From NCBI RefSeq assembly GCF_000938305.1, contig NZ_JYMT01000038.1, positions 175,910 through 239,909 of the forward strand: a stretch of 64,000 nt of DNA, given 5' to 3'. The notes under the pieces were generated by a model. That model had not been told where the DNA came from. It did no database searches and saw only the letters and a program-made list of their open reading frames with translations. Made by a program: the position numbers and the translations under genes. Source of the DNA: Bradyrhizobium sp. LTSP885. GTDB lineage: Bacteria; Pseudomonadota; Alphaproteobacteria; Rhizobiales; Xanthobacteraceae. Shown here piece by piece: positions 25,564-34,585 of the stretch; positions within the stretch are counted from its first letter, which is position 1, and each line of letters opens with the position of its first letter.

Positions 25564-26973
25564 ATGAACGAGATCACATCGCAGCCGCTGGCCTCCGATC
25601 AGGTGGCCTCCGATCAGGCCGCGCCAAAACCCGTCGCCGCAGGCACGCTCGACGGCTTCTTCCGCCTGACCGAACGCGGCACCAGTGTCGGGCGCGAGGT
25701 GATGGCGGGTGCGACCACCTTCGCGGCGATGGCCTATATCATCGCGGTGAACCCGGCGATCATGTCCAACGCTGGAATGGATCGCGCCGATCTGGTCAGC
25801 GCCACGGCGCTCGCGGCGATCTTTGGCTGCGTGCTGATGGGGCTGTCGGCCAATCTGCCACTCGCGGTGGCGCCGGCGATGGGCTCGAACGTCATCTTCA
25901 CCTATGTGATCGTGAAGCAGATGGGTATGCCCTGGCAGGGTGCGCTGGCCATGGTCGCCTTCACTGGCGTGCTGTTCCTGGTCCTGAGCCTCTCCAGGCT
26001 GCGCGAACGTGTCGCCAGGGACGTTCCGGAGGCGCTGAAGATCGGCATTCAGGCCGCGGTCGGCACGCTGATCGTCTTCATCGCGCTGCGCGGCGCAGGT
26101 TTCGTGGTGCAGAGCCAATCGACCTATATTGCGATGGGATCGTTGCGTAACCCGGCAGTCCTGTTGACGCTGGCCGGTTTGCTGTTCACGCCGGTTCTGG
26201 TGGCGCTGCGCGTTCCCGGCGCCCTCATTCTGTCGATCGCCGCCCTCACCCTGATCGGTCTGTTCGTTCCTGGCGCCAACGGCAAGATGGTGACGTCGGT
26301 GCCATCAGCCATCATGTCCTGGCCACGATGGCCGACCTCGACCTTCATGGCGCTCGATGTCGGTTACCTCTTCTCCCACTTTGTGGTGACCTTGCCGCTG
26401 CTGTTCTATTTCCTCTGCGCCGAGTTCTTCTCGACGCTCGGTACGCTGATCGGCGTGACCGGCGCGGCCAATCTGCGCCGGCCCGATGGTTCTATACCCA
26501 ACGCCACGGCGGCGTTTGCAACCGATGCGACCGCGACGATCGTTGGTCCGATGCTCGGCACATCCGTCGTCACGGCCTATATCGAATCCATCACCGGCGT
26601 GCAGGCGGGTGGACGCACCGGCCTGACCTCGCTCACGGTCGCGGGCTTCTTTTGCCTCGCATTGTTGTTCTGGCCGGTCTTCGTCATCATTCCCCCTCAG
26701 GCGACCGCGCCGGCGCTGGTGCTGGTCGGCGTTCTGATGATGCAGGGCCTCGCCCGCATCGACATGAACGAGCTCGGCAATGCGGTGCCGATCGTGCTGA
26801 CGCTGCTGGTGACCGTTCTGACCAACAATCTGATCAACGGTATGGCGCTGGGGACGCTGAGCTACATCCTGCTCGAAGTCGCCATGGGGCGCTCGGCGCA
26901 GATTCCCGCAATGGTCTGGGGCCTGGGCGTCGTGTTCATCCTCTACGCCGTCGTAACGGCGCAGATCATGTAG
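25564..26973 (+). CDS. NCS2-family purine permease (AzgA/PbuG-like)
   Basis: At 469 residues it has the length and hydrophobic profile of AzgA-type adenine/guanine/hypoxanthine:proton symporters. Hallmarks are the early TLDGFFRLTERGTSVGREVMAGATTFAAMAYIIAVNP, here split at the first helix, then NLPLAVAPAMGSNVIFTYV and ATDATATIVGPMLGTSVVTAYIESITGVQAGGRTGLTSL around helices 8-10. It starts 22 bp after the deaminase-like gene and ends 19 bp before the convergent amidohydrolase gene. It would supply the substrate of the upstream deaminase. The exact purine is not decidable from sequence. Confidence 0.9.
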   Translation: MNEITSQPLASDQVASDQAAPKPVAAGTLDGFFRLTERGTSVGREVMAGATTFAAMAYIIAVNPAIMSNAGMDRADLVSATALAAIFGCVLMGLSANLPLAVAPAMGSNVIFTYVIVKQMGMPWQGALAMVAFTGVLFLVLSLSRLRERVARDVPEALKIGIQAAVGTLIVFIALRGAGFVVQSQSTYIAMGSLRNPAVLLTLAGLLFTPVLVALRVPGALILSIAALTLIGLFVPGANGKMVTSVPSAIMSWPRWPTSTFMALDVGYLFSHFVVTLPLLFYFLCAEFFSTLGTLIGVTGAANLRRPDGSIPNATAAFATDATATIVGPMLGTSVVTAYIESITGVQAGGRTGLTSLTVAGFFCLALLFWPVFVIIPPQATAPALVLVGVLMMQGLARIDMNELGNAVPIVLTLLVTVLTNNLINGMALGTLSYILLEVAMGRSAQIPAMVWGLGVVFILYAVVTAQIM

Positions 26974-26991
26974 CGCGAGACGTCGTCCCGC

Positions 26992-28710
26992 TCACTGCAA
27001 GCCCTGCGCGCCGCGCACGAGCTTGCCCGGCCGCGCGCCGGTGGACTTGCCCTCGCGCTGCGTCACAACGCCGGATACGATGGTGGCGTCGTAGCCGTCG
27101 ACCTGCTGCAGCAGGCGGCGGCCGCCGACCGGGAGGTCGTAATGCACCTTCGGCGGATGCAGATGCAGCCGGTCGTAATCGATTACGTTGACATCGGCCT
27201 TGAAGCCCGGCGCGATCACACCGCGGTCATAGAGCCCGACCGACAGCGCGGTCTTGCGCGATTGTGCGGCGACCACGAACGGGATCGAGAGTTTCTCGCC
27301 GCGAGAGCGGTCGCGGGTCCAGTGCGTCAAAAGATAGGTTGGGAAGCTGGCGTCGCAGATGATGCCGCAATGCGCGCCGCCGTCGGAGAGGCCGGGCACC
27401 GAATTCGGATCGCGCAGCATCTCGCGCGTGGCGTCGAGATTGCCGTCGGCATAGTTGAGGAACGGCACGTAGAGCATGCCGCGGCCTTCGTCGGTCAGCA
27501 TCGCGTCATAGGCGAGGCCCTCCGGCTGAACGCCCCGGCGGCGGGCCTGCGCGCCCAGCGTGTTCTCCGGCGGCTGTTCATAGTCCGGCGGATTGCCGAG
27601 CAGATACATCTTGTCGTAGTTCGGCCGGAAGAACAGCGGATCGTCGGTCGCGGTCGCATGCTCGCCGAGGATCGCGGCGCGCAGCTCAGGCTGACGCAGC
27701 CGCGCGAGGCGTTCCATAAGCGGAAGATGCGCGATTGCCTTGTAGCTCGGATGGGTCTGGAACGGATTGCGGGACAATTCCAGCCCGAGCATCAGCCCCA
27801 CAGGGCGCGCGGCGATTTGCGCCGTGATCGACAGGCCGCGTTTTGAGGCTTCGGCGATGGTGTCGAGGGTCTGGCGCCAGCGCTGCGGTGCCTTGTCGTT
27901 CTGCGTGATCGAGAACGACACCGGGATCTTTGTGTTCTCGGCGACCCGCAGCATCATCGGCAGGTCTTCGTCGAGCGTGGAGAGATCGAGCACGAACTGG
28001 AATACGCTGCGGCCGGCGCCATGCATCGCGCCGGCAATTGCGGTCAGTTCGTCCTCGCCAGCTTTCAAGGTCGGCGTGTAGTCGCCGGTGGAGGTGCGGT
28101 GGTTCAGGGTGCGCGAGGTCGAAAATCCCAGCGCGCCTGATCGCACCGCATCGCTCGCCAATGCCGCCATCGCCCTGTTGTCATCTGACGTGGAGGGATC
28201 GCGGCGCGCGCCGCGTTCGCCCATCACATAGACGCGCAGCGCTGCATGCGGCAGTTGCGCGCCGACATCCATGTCGAAATTGCGCTTCGATAGCCACTCC
28301 ATGTAGTCCGGAAAACTCTCCCAGGCCCATGGAATGCCGGCGCTCAGCACCGGTTCCGGGATATCCTCGACGCCTTCCATCAGCTGGATCAGCCTGACGT
28401 GATCGCTCGGCCGGCACGGCGCAAAGCCGACGCCGCAATTGCCCATGATCGCCGTGGTGACGCCGTTCTGCGACGACGGCGTGATGTCGTGGCTCCAGGT
28501 CACTTGGCCGTCGTAATGGGTGTGGACGTCGACGAAACCGGGCGTCACCAGTTTCCCCTTTGCGTCGATTTCTTCCTTGCCCTTGGCCGTCACCTTGCCG
28601 ACTTCGCTGATGCGTCCGCCAGTGACGGCGACATCGGCTTCATAGAGATCGCCGCCCTTGCCGTCGGCAATGTTGCCGCCGCGAATCACGAGGTCAGGGG
28701 TCGAGGTCAT
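26992..28710 (-). CDS. N-acyl-D-amino-acid deacylase family amidohydrolase
   Basis: At 572 residues it belongs to the D-aminoacylase branch of the amidohydrolase superfamily. The N-terminal small domain (DLVIRGGNIADGKGG) leads to the metal motif PGFVDVHTHYDGQVTW, then NGVTTAIMGNCGVGFAP and GALGFSTSRTLNH. The late metal-site Asp is in GLSDGGAHCG, and the C-terminal GLYDRGVIAPGFKADVNVID is the usual closing beta segment. It probably hydrolyses an N-acyl or cyclic amide; the substrate is unknown. The next gene upstream on this strand is an MFS transporter (122 bp gap), a possible uptake partner. Confidence 0.88.
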   Translation of the reverse strand: MTSTPDLVIRGGNIADGKGGDLYEADVAVTGGRISEVGKVTAKGKEEIDAKGKLVTPGFVDVHTHYDGQVTWSHDITPSSQNGVTTAIMGNCGVGFAPCRPSDHVRLIQLMEGVEDIPEPVLSAGIPWAWESFPDYMEWLSKRNFDMDVGAQLPHAALRVYVMGERGARRDPSTSDDNRAMAALASDAVRSGALGFSTSRTLNHRTSTGDYTPTLKAGEDELTAIAGAMHGAGRSVFQFVLDLSTLDEDLPMMLRVAENTKIPVSFSITQNDKAPQRWRQTLDTIAEASKRGLSITAQIAARPVGLMLGLELSRNPFQTHPSYKAIAHLPLMERLARLRQPELRAAILGEHATATDDPLFFRPNYDKMYLLGNPPDYEQPPENTLGAQARRRGVQPEGLAYDAMLTDEGRGMLYVPFLNYADGNLDATREMLRDPNSVPGLSDGGAHCGIICDASFPTYLLTHWTRDRSRGEKLSIPFVVAAQSRKTALSVGLYDRGVIAPGFKADVNVIDYDRLHLHPPKVHYDLPVGGRRLLQQVDGYDATIVSGVVTQREGKSTGARPGKLVRGAQGLQ

Positions 28711-28832
28711 GGCGCGTCATCCCGTGGCTGTTCTTGGTTAGCACGCATCATGGGTGACGCCCTGATGCTGTCAACCGCCGGGGATGAGGCTCTGGAATGC
28801 GCCTGTTTCTTGTTTCGCGTGAAGAAACGCGG

Positions 28833-30050
28833 TTACGCGGTGGCGGGAACGCCAGCGGGCTTGCGGTCGGTCACCATGGCGAGCAGCACGGTCAGCACCA
28901 TGAACACCACGGAGGCGCCAAACACCCAGTGCGGCATGTGCTGGTCCATGATCCAGCCGAACAGCAGCGGGGCAAAGATGCCGCTGAAATTGAAGCCGGT
29001 GGAGACGATTCCGAAGGCGCGCCCCGCCGCGCCGGGAGGCGCCGCGTTGCGCACCAGCATGTCGCGCGACGGTGTGATCACGCCGCCGAGGAATCCCGCC
29101 ACCGTCAGCAACGCCGTCAGCACCATCGACGGCAGAGAGACGACCGCGATCACCAGCATGATCACCGCGTTGATCCCGAACGCGGCGGCTGCGACCTGGC
29201 CGTGACGGTGGGTGCGGTCGGCGAGAAAGCCGCCGGCCAGCACGCCGATGGCGCTGGCGGCAAGAAAGGCCGTCAGCGCGACATTGGCGGTCGCGAGATC
29301 GACGCCATAACCGCTCATCAGCGCCACGATGCCGAAATTGCTGATGCCGGCATTCGACAGGCCGAGCAGCATGAAGAATATCGTCAGCATCATGATGGCT
29401 GGCGTCAGGATGTTCTGCTTCGGCGCTTCTGCGCCGGCCGCCTTGCGCTCGGCAGCGCTGGTATCGGGCAGGCCCATCGCGATCAGCAATAACGCCACCA
29501 GCGGCCCGATCGCACCCGCCACGATCAGCGCGCCGAGGCCACCGACCGTCGCGACAAGCGCCAGCATGATCGCGGGCGCGACGGCGCCGCCGAGGAAGCC
29601 GGCAAAGGTGTGGATCGAAAACGCCCGGCCCATCCGTGCGTTGTCCATATGCGCGGAGAGAATCGCATAATCGGCCGGATGATAGACGCTGTTGGCGAGC
29701 CCCAGCACCACGGCGCTGACGATCAGCGCGGGATAGCTCAGATGCAGGCCGAGCCCGATCAGCGCACAGCCACCGACGGCAAGGCCGATCAGCAGCACTT
29801 TCCGCGCGCCAAAATGGTCGGTGAGATAGCCGATCGGCGCCTGGGTCAGGCCGGAGACCAGGCCGAACACGGTCAGCGCGAAGCCGAGCTCGATGTAGCC
29901 GACGCCGAGCTGCTCCTTCAGGAACGGAAACAGCATCGGGAACACGAAAATGTAGAAATGGCTGACCCAATGCGCGATCGAAATCCCCGTCAGCGTGCGC
30001 AGCGCGCTGTCGGATTTCGCTTGTTGCGGTGCAACCAGAACGTCGACCAT
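28833..30050 (-). CDS. MFS transporter
   Basis: The ATG at 30050 gives 405 residues; the frame is open upstream but without MFS features. Helix 1 is GISIAHWVSHFYIFVFPMLFPFL; the loop after helix 2 has YLTDHFGARKVLL, the MFS motif A analogue, and helix 5 contains FSIHTFAGFLGGAVAPAIM. A long loop (SAAERKAAGAEAPKQN) divides the two six-helix halves. It resembles FsR-like/Cyanate-type MFS proteins, but no substrate can be assigned. It is divergent from the ATP-grasp gene (171 bp apart) and upstream of the D-aminoacylase-like gene. Confidence 0.88.
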   Translation of the reverse strand: MVDVLVAPQQAKSDSALRTLTGISIAHWVSHFYIFVFPMLFPFLKEQLGVGYIELGFALTVFGLVSGLTQAPIGYLTDHFGARKVLLIGLAVGGCALIGLGLHLSYPALIVSAVVLGLANSVYHPADYAILSAHMDNARMGRAFSIHTFAGFLGGAVAPAIMLALVATVGGLGALIVAGAIGPLVALLLIAMGLPDTSAAERKAAGAEAPKQNILTPAIMMLTIFFMLLGLSNAGISNFGIVALMSGYGVDLATANVALTAFLAASAIGVLAGGFLADRTHRHGQVAAAAFGINAVIMLVIAVVSLPSMVLTALLTVAGFLGGVITPSRDMLVRNAAPPGAAGRAFGIVSTGFNFSGIFAPLLFGWIMDQHMPHWVFGASVVFMVLTVLLAMVTDRKPAGVPATA

Positions 30051-30221
30051 ATCTGAGAAAAGCCCTGTTTCGTAACGGCCCGGCAGGGCGGGGCGAAAAT
30101 AGAGGCTGGCGGCTAATTGTCCATAAACGCCGCTGCATGGCTGCCCCCGATGCGGGTGCCGGATCGACACATGCGGCACCAAAGGCGGCGACAAAATCCG
30201 GCGCCGAGGCGATGATCGGCC

Positions 30222-31508
30222 ATGATCGACGCCAGCAAACCGCTCCGGGTGCTCGTGCCAGAGGGGTCCAGCACCTCCGCCCGCGAGGCGATCACGATCG
30301 TCGGGCTGGCCGGCCATCATGTCGAGGTCTGCGATCCCTCGCGCTGGTGCCTGGCGCGCTACTCCCGCTTTGTCCGCAAATTCCACCATTGTCCCGGGCT
30401 GCGCAGCGATCCGGCGGGCTTCCTGCGCTTCGTCGAGCAATTGCTGGCGTCGCAGCATTTCGACGTGCTGCTGCCGACCCACGAACAGGGCTTTCTGTTC
30501 GCCCGAGCCGGGGTGCAGCTCGCATCGCGCGTGGCGCTGGCGCTGCCGGATTTCGCCGCCTACCGCACCGTGCACGGCAAGGCCGGCTTCAGCCGGCTGC
30601 TCGATCAACTCGGCCTGCCCCAGCCGCCGACCCGGATCGTGAGGTCGGCCAATGAACTGCGAGAGGCGGTCCGGTTCCCATCCGTGGTCAAGACGTCGGT
30701 CGGCACCGCCAGCCGCGGCGTCTGGTTCGTGCGCGACGCCGGCGATCTCAATCGCGCGCTTGACGATCTCGAAGCGGCCGAGGATTTTGCCGGCGAGGTG
30801 CTGGTGCAGGATCTCATCGCCGGCATCACCGAGAAGGCGCAGTCGGTGTTTTGCCGCGGCAAGTTGCTTGGCTTCCACGCCTACCAGCAAGTCGCGGCCG
30901 GCATCGGCGGCGGCGAGGCGATCAAGCAGAGCGTAAGCCGACCCGTCATCCGCACCTCACTCGAGCGAATCGGCGCGCATCTCGGCTGGCATGGTGCACT
31001 GTCGGTCGATGTCGTCATGCCGCGCGACAGCGGCACGCCGCTTCTGATCGACTGCAATCCACGGCTGGTCGAGCCTTTCAACGCGTATCGCGCCGGCACC
31101 GATCTCGTCGATGTCTTGCTGCGCGTCTCGCGCGGCGAGGTTCCCGTGCCGCTTGCCGAGAGCCGCACGGGCGTGCGGACGCATCTTGCGATGCAGGCGC
31201 TGCTCGGCAGTGCGTCGCGTGACGGCACGCGGCGCGGCATCGTCAGGGAATGCGGGCGAATGATGATGGGCCGTGGTGCCTATCAGGGCAGCACCGAGGA
31301 ACTGACGCCTGTGCGGCTCGATTGGCTCAGCGCCGTGCCGCTGGCAATGACAGCGATGCTGCTGCTGGCATCGCCCCGGATCGCAACCCGCCTCGCGCGT
31401 GGTGGCTTCGGTGCGCATCTGCTCGATCGTGCGAGTATCCAGATGATCGAGAGCGAGGATTTTCCTCCCGTCGTCCCGGACAAGCGAAGCGCGATCCGGG
31501 ACCCATAA
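30222..31508 (+). CDS. ATP-grasp domain protein (carbamoyl-phosphate synthase-like ligase)
   Basis: The 428-residue protein starts with a Rossmann-like pre-ATP-grasp domain (PLRVLVPEGSSTSAREAITIVGLAGHHVEVCD, split by a loop). It continues with ATP-grasp motifs: FPSVVKTSVGTASRGVWFV, GEVLVQDLIAG, and the metal/ATP site SVDVVMPRDSGTPLLIDCNPRLVEPFNAY near residues 268-300. A hydrophobic patch (AVPLAMTAMLLLASP) lies near residue 375. ATP-grasp enzymes join a carboxylate to an amine or thiol via an acyl-phosphate; the substrates here are unknown. The last dozen residues (VVPDKRSAIRDP) are encoded by an extragenic palindromic repeat. It is divergent from an MFS gene. Confidence 0.85.
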   Translation: MIDASKPLRVLVPEGSSTSAREAITIVGLAGHHVEVCDPSRWCLARYSRFVRKFHHCPGLRSDPAGFLRFVEQLLASQHFDVLLPTHEQGFLFARAGVQLASRVALALPDFAAYRTVHGKAGFSRLLDQLGLPQPPTRIVRSANELREAVRFPSVVKTSVGTASRGVWFVRDAGDLNRALDDLEAAEDFAGEVLVQDLIAGITEKAQSVFCRGKLLGFHAYQQVAAGIGGGEAIKQSVSRPVIRTSLERIGAHLGWHGALSVDVVMPRDSGTPLLIDCNPRLVEPFNAYRAGTDLVDVLLRVSRGEVPVPLAESRTGVRTHLAMQALLGSASRDGTRRGIVRECGRMMMGRGAYQGSTEELTPVRLDWLSAVPLAMTAMLLLASPRIATRLARGGFGAHLLDRASIQMIESEDFPPVVPDKRSAIRDP

Positions 31509-31600
31509 CCACAGATGGTGATTGTGGAATCTGGCTGGGGCCACAACCTGTATCGACAATCGGCAGCGGTGGTTATGGATCCCGCTTTCGCCGGGACGAC
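31470..31600. repeat. Extragenic palindromic repeat, GTCGTCCC family, overlapping a gene end
   Basis: GTCGTCCCGG at the left is mirrored by CCGGGACGAC at the right; GGGACCCATAACCAC pairs loosely with GTGGTTATGGATCCC. The left arm encodes the last residues of the ATP-grasp protein. It is related to the copy at 10484. Confidence 0.8.
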
Positions 31601-31620
31601 GCTGTGGTGAGCACCGTGGC

Positions 31621-31779
31621 CTACAACGGCTCGTCATCGTCGTCATAGCGGTCGCGCTTCGGCGTCGCTATGTCGCCATCCTCGTAATCTTCGTCGGCCT
31701 GCGGTGACGGCGGAGGAGGCTTTTTCGATTTGTCGTCGGCCTTGTCACGGCCCTCGTTCTTCTTGCCGGCCTTGCCCAT
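31621..31779 (-). CDS. Small acidic/basic charged protein, 52 residues
   Basis: An ATG at 31779 is preceded by AGGGGAAACGC, a strong ribosome site. The product starts MGKAGKKNEGRDKADDKSKK, has a PPPPSP stretch, and ends in an acidic tail (RYDDDDEPL). It has no membrane segment and is predicted disordered. The strong ribosome site and the charge-patterned composition suggest a real gene, but I recognise no family. It stands alone between the repeat at 31470 and btuB. Confidence 0.6.
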   Translation of the reverse strand: MGKAGKKNEGRDKADDKSKKPPPPSPQADEDYEDGDIATPKRDRYDDDDEPL

Positions 31780-31888
31780 GCGTTTCCCCTGCGCGAGCGA
31801 TCGATTGCCGACGATCCTACGCCTGTTCGCGCGCTTTGTAATGCGAGGAGACGGCGCGGCGGGATGTGCTCCCGCCGCGCAGCGCAGC

Positions 31889-34165
31889 TTAGAACGTCGC
31901 GCCGGCCCGCACCATGTAGGTCCGGCCGGGGAGCGGGTAGGCGGAGAAGCGGCCCGCCGTGAAGCTGCTCGCGATCGCGTAGTCGTAGTACAGCGCGTTG
32001 AACAGGTTGTTCACGCTGAGCGACCAGAAAAAGCGGTCATATTGACCGCTGAGCTTGATATCGGCGGTCGCATTGCCGGGGATGCGGCTCTGGGTGTTGG
32101 CCTGGTCGTTGTCCATGATACGCGAGCTCCAGGCGCGCAGCGTGCCGTCGAACACCAGATAGTTCTGCCAGATATTCCAGGTTATGCCGACATTGCCGGT
32201 GTAGCGGGACACCAGCGGGACGTCGTTGCCGGCGTACATGCCTTCGCGGAAGACGGCGCGGGTGTAGGCCATGCCGCCGCGGAAGGTCACGGTGTCGCTG
32301 ACCTTGAGCGAGGCGCTGGTCTCTGAGCCGTAGCGGCGGGTCGGATCAAGGTTGACATTGTAGAACAGCACTGGATTGAATTGAATCTCGTTCTCGAGAT
32401 CCATCACATAGACGCTGGTCTGCACCTGGAAGCGGTTGGTCTTGACCCGGAAGCCGCCCTCGACGTCTTCCGAGGTCTGGGTTTTGAGCTGGAAGTTCTG
32501 CGGCAGCGGATTGAAGAACGCATCGAACGAGGGACCCGATGCAACGCGTTCGTCGGCGCCGGGTGTGCGGAACGCGCGCGCGGCGCGACCGAATACCGAG
32601 AACGTGTCGTCGAATCGATGCTCGACACCGATATGCGCCGCATATTGCGTCTCGCTGCTGTTGAGCGGGGTTGCTTGCGCGTCGAAGGCGAAGGGGGCGT
32701 TCGGGTCGTAGCGATCCCGCGCCGAGACGTTGGTGTTCTCCACCCGCGCACCATACGAGAAATCGGTGGTCGGCAGCAGCCCGATGGTCTGCTGCCAGTA
32801 ACCTGCCAGTTGCTGCTGGTCGATGTTGTAGATGTGGTAGGGGTCCACGCCCTGGAAGGCGCCGCGCGACTCACGGAACGTCGTGTCGTAATAGTCGATA
32901 CCGGTCAGGATCGAGGACGGCAGCCCGAAGGCCGTATTTTTTATGCTGAGGCGCGGCGTGATCGACCAGGTCTGCAGCGCGGCATCGTTGTAGGTCGACG
33001 AAAAGCTGATCGTCGGCGTCGAGCCGAAGAAGCCGCTCTGGGTGTCGCGCTGCCGCCAGCCGCCGTCGACGATCAGGTCGACGCCGTTTATCAAGGTCTT
33101 GGTGAAGCCGGTGGTGACGCCGGCGGTCTGCTGATTGCCATAGTCGTACGGCGTGCTGGTACCCCTGCGGTCGGTCGCCAGTTCGTTGAGGCCGATCGAT
33201 GGATCAACCAACCTGCCCCCGGGGAGGCCGAGCTTCTGATCGCCTCCCGTGACGGTGAGGAACGCGGAGAGGTCGGAGGTCGTGTAATTGATGTTGCCAA
33301 CGGCGTTACGCTGGTCGAGCGCATTGTTGGCGCGGTAGCCGTCGGACTTGACGCCGTTGCCATAGAACGAGGTCGACCATGGCCCGGAATTGACCGCGGC
33401 CGAGACTTCGGCCATGCGCTGGTTGAACGAGCCGACGCCGCCTTCAGCCTTGATCGACACTGGTGGTCCGCCGACGCCGGTCTTGGTGACGATGTTGACC
33501 ACGCCGCCGACCGCGTTGTCGCCGTAGAGCACGGCGCCGCTGTTGCCGCGGGTGATTTCGATGCGCTCGATCGAATTGAGCGGGATCGTCGAAAGATCGA
33601 AACCCGCCAGGTCGATGTCAGTTTGCCGGCGCCCGTTGATGAGAATGAGTACGTTCGGGGCGGCGAAAGCGCCGAATCCGCGGATGTCGACCGACGTCTT
33701 GGCGCCGTTCACGCCGCCGTAGAACGACTGCAACTGCACGCCAGGCACCTGCGCGATGATCTCGGACAGTGTGTGCACCGGTGAGTGCGCGATGTCGTCG
33801 GCCGTGATCACGGTCGAGGACGCGCCGACAATGGCGGAGAACTGACGTCCGCCGCCGGCTGTGCCACCGGTTCCGGTGCCCGCGCCCGTCGACGGCGTGC
33901 TCGTTCCCGTCCCGGTGCCCGTGTTGCTGGTTTGCGTGTCGCCCGGGGCCGGGCGACGCTGAGCCGGTGTCTCGTCAGCGGTCGGTTTGGCACGGGTGAG
34001 ATTCTGGTCGCCCGGCTTGGTGACCTCGATGGGGGGGAGCTGATCGGAAGGCGCGGCCTGCGACGCCTGCTGCGCCAGCGCGGATGTCGCGCCGAGGGCC
34101 GGCACGATCATCGTCGACGCAAGAAGCAGCGCGCGATGCCGCGGGGCGGAAAGGATGGAAAACAT
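31889..34165 (-). CDS. btuB: TonB-dependent outer-membrane receptor, probable vitamin B12 receptor BtuB
   Basis: The ATG at 34165 gives 758 residues: a signal peptide ending at TSALAQQ, a TonB-box-like LPPIEVTKP, and a low-complexity Thr/Gly linker. The plug domain runs from STVITADDIAHSPVHTLSEIIAQVPGV (split) through GAKTSVDIRGFGAFAAPNVLILINGRRQTDID to ERIEITRGNSGAVLYGDNAVGGVVNIVTK. The 22-strand barrel ends in a terminal Phe (VRAGATF). The B12 assignment rests on a cobalamin riboswitch about 125 bp upstream on the same strand and on divergent btuCDF-type genes. Without that context it would be a generic TonB receptor. Confidence 0.88.
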   Translation of the reverse strand: MFSILSAPRHRALLLASTMIVPALGATSALAQQASQAAPSDQLPPIEVTKPGDQNLTRAKPTADETPAQRRPAPGDTQTSNTGTGTGTSTPSTGAGTGTGGTAGGGRQFSAIVGASSTVITADDIAHSPVHTLSEIIAQVPGVQLQSFYGGVNGAKTSVDIRGFGAFAAPNVLILINGRRQTDIDLAGFDLSTIPLNSIERIEITRGNSGAVLYGDNAVGGVVNIVTKTGVGGPPVSIKAEGGVGSFNQRMAEVSAAVNSGPWSTSFYGNGVKSDGYRANNALDQRNAVGNINYTTSDLSAFLTVTGGDQKLGLPGGRLVDPSIGLNELATDRRGTSTPYDYGNQQTAGVTTGFTKTLINGVDLIVDGGWRQRDTQSGFFGSTPTISFSSTYNDAALQTWSITPRLSIKNTAFGLPSSILTGIDYYDTTFRESRGAFQGVDPYHIYNIDQQQLAGYWQQTIGLLPTTDFSYGARVENTNVSARDRYDPNAPFAFDAQATPLNSSETQYAAHIGVEHRFDDTFSVFGRAARAFRTPGADERVASGPSFDAFFNPLPQNFQLKTQTSEDVEGGFRVKTNRFQVQTSVYVMDLENEIQFNPVLFYNVNLDPTRRYGSETSASLKVSDTVTFRGGMAYTRAVFREGMYAGNDVPLVSRYTGNVGITWNIWQNYLVFDGTLRAWSSRIMDNDQANTQSRIPGNATADIKLSGQYDRFFWSLSVNNLFNALYYDYAIASSFTAGRFSAYPLPGRTYMVRAGATF

Positions 34166-34287
34166 AGTCTGGACCTCGGTCGACGTCAGTGGCACGTCAC
34201 CGCGAACCAGTTTCACCGCCGCGCCTCGGCGCATCAGGTGAAGCTAATGTCTGTACTCCCCGACCGACATCATCGCGTGTGACCACG

Positions 34288-34462
34288 GCTGACGGCAGGT
34301 CTCCTGGCTCGCGGGTCGATACCCTTTGTCGCCTTCCCAGGACCGAGTTTCCCAGTGGCATATGACAAAGGATTCACCGCATACAGTTGCGGGGGCAGCC
34401 GCGGCCTAGGGGAGTTTCCCCGCACCGCATTCCCTTTTGATCCCAATTCAGGAACCGTCTTG
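34288..34462 (-). promoter_or_regulatory. Cobalamin (B12) riboswitch
   Basis: On the minus strand the aptamer core is plain: GCTGCCCCCGCAACTGTATGCGG, here split by position 34390-34368, then GCCACTGGGAAACTCGG, CTGGGAAGGCGAC and the closing AGCCAGGAGACCTGCCGTC near 34291. These are the conserved blocks of the cobalamin riboswitch, including the B12 box. It precedes the TonB receptor gene and would repress it when adenosyl- or methylcobalamin is abundant. No second copy faces the btuC side. Confidence 0.95.
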
Positions 34463-34585
34463 TTCATCTAGGGGGCGGCTGGAAACCGAGTCAATCCCGG
34501 CGGAAGTGGGGCAACGGTGGAGGGGGTACGGTTTTTGTCGAGTGTCGCTTGTCTGCCACTGTAATCGCTGTATGAGCATGGCGCG

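Noticed and set aside
30051..30890. Upstream extension of the MFS frame antisense to the ATP-grasp gene
   Set aside because: No membrane character before 30050; the plus strand carries clear ATP-grasp motifs.
34540..34585. GCCACTG near the btuC start as a possible second B12 box
   Set aside because: None of the other conserved riboswitch blocks are present on the plus strand, and the space is too short for the aptamer.
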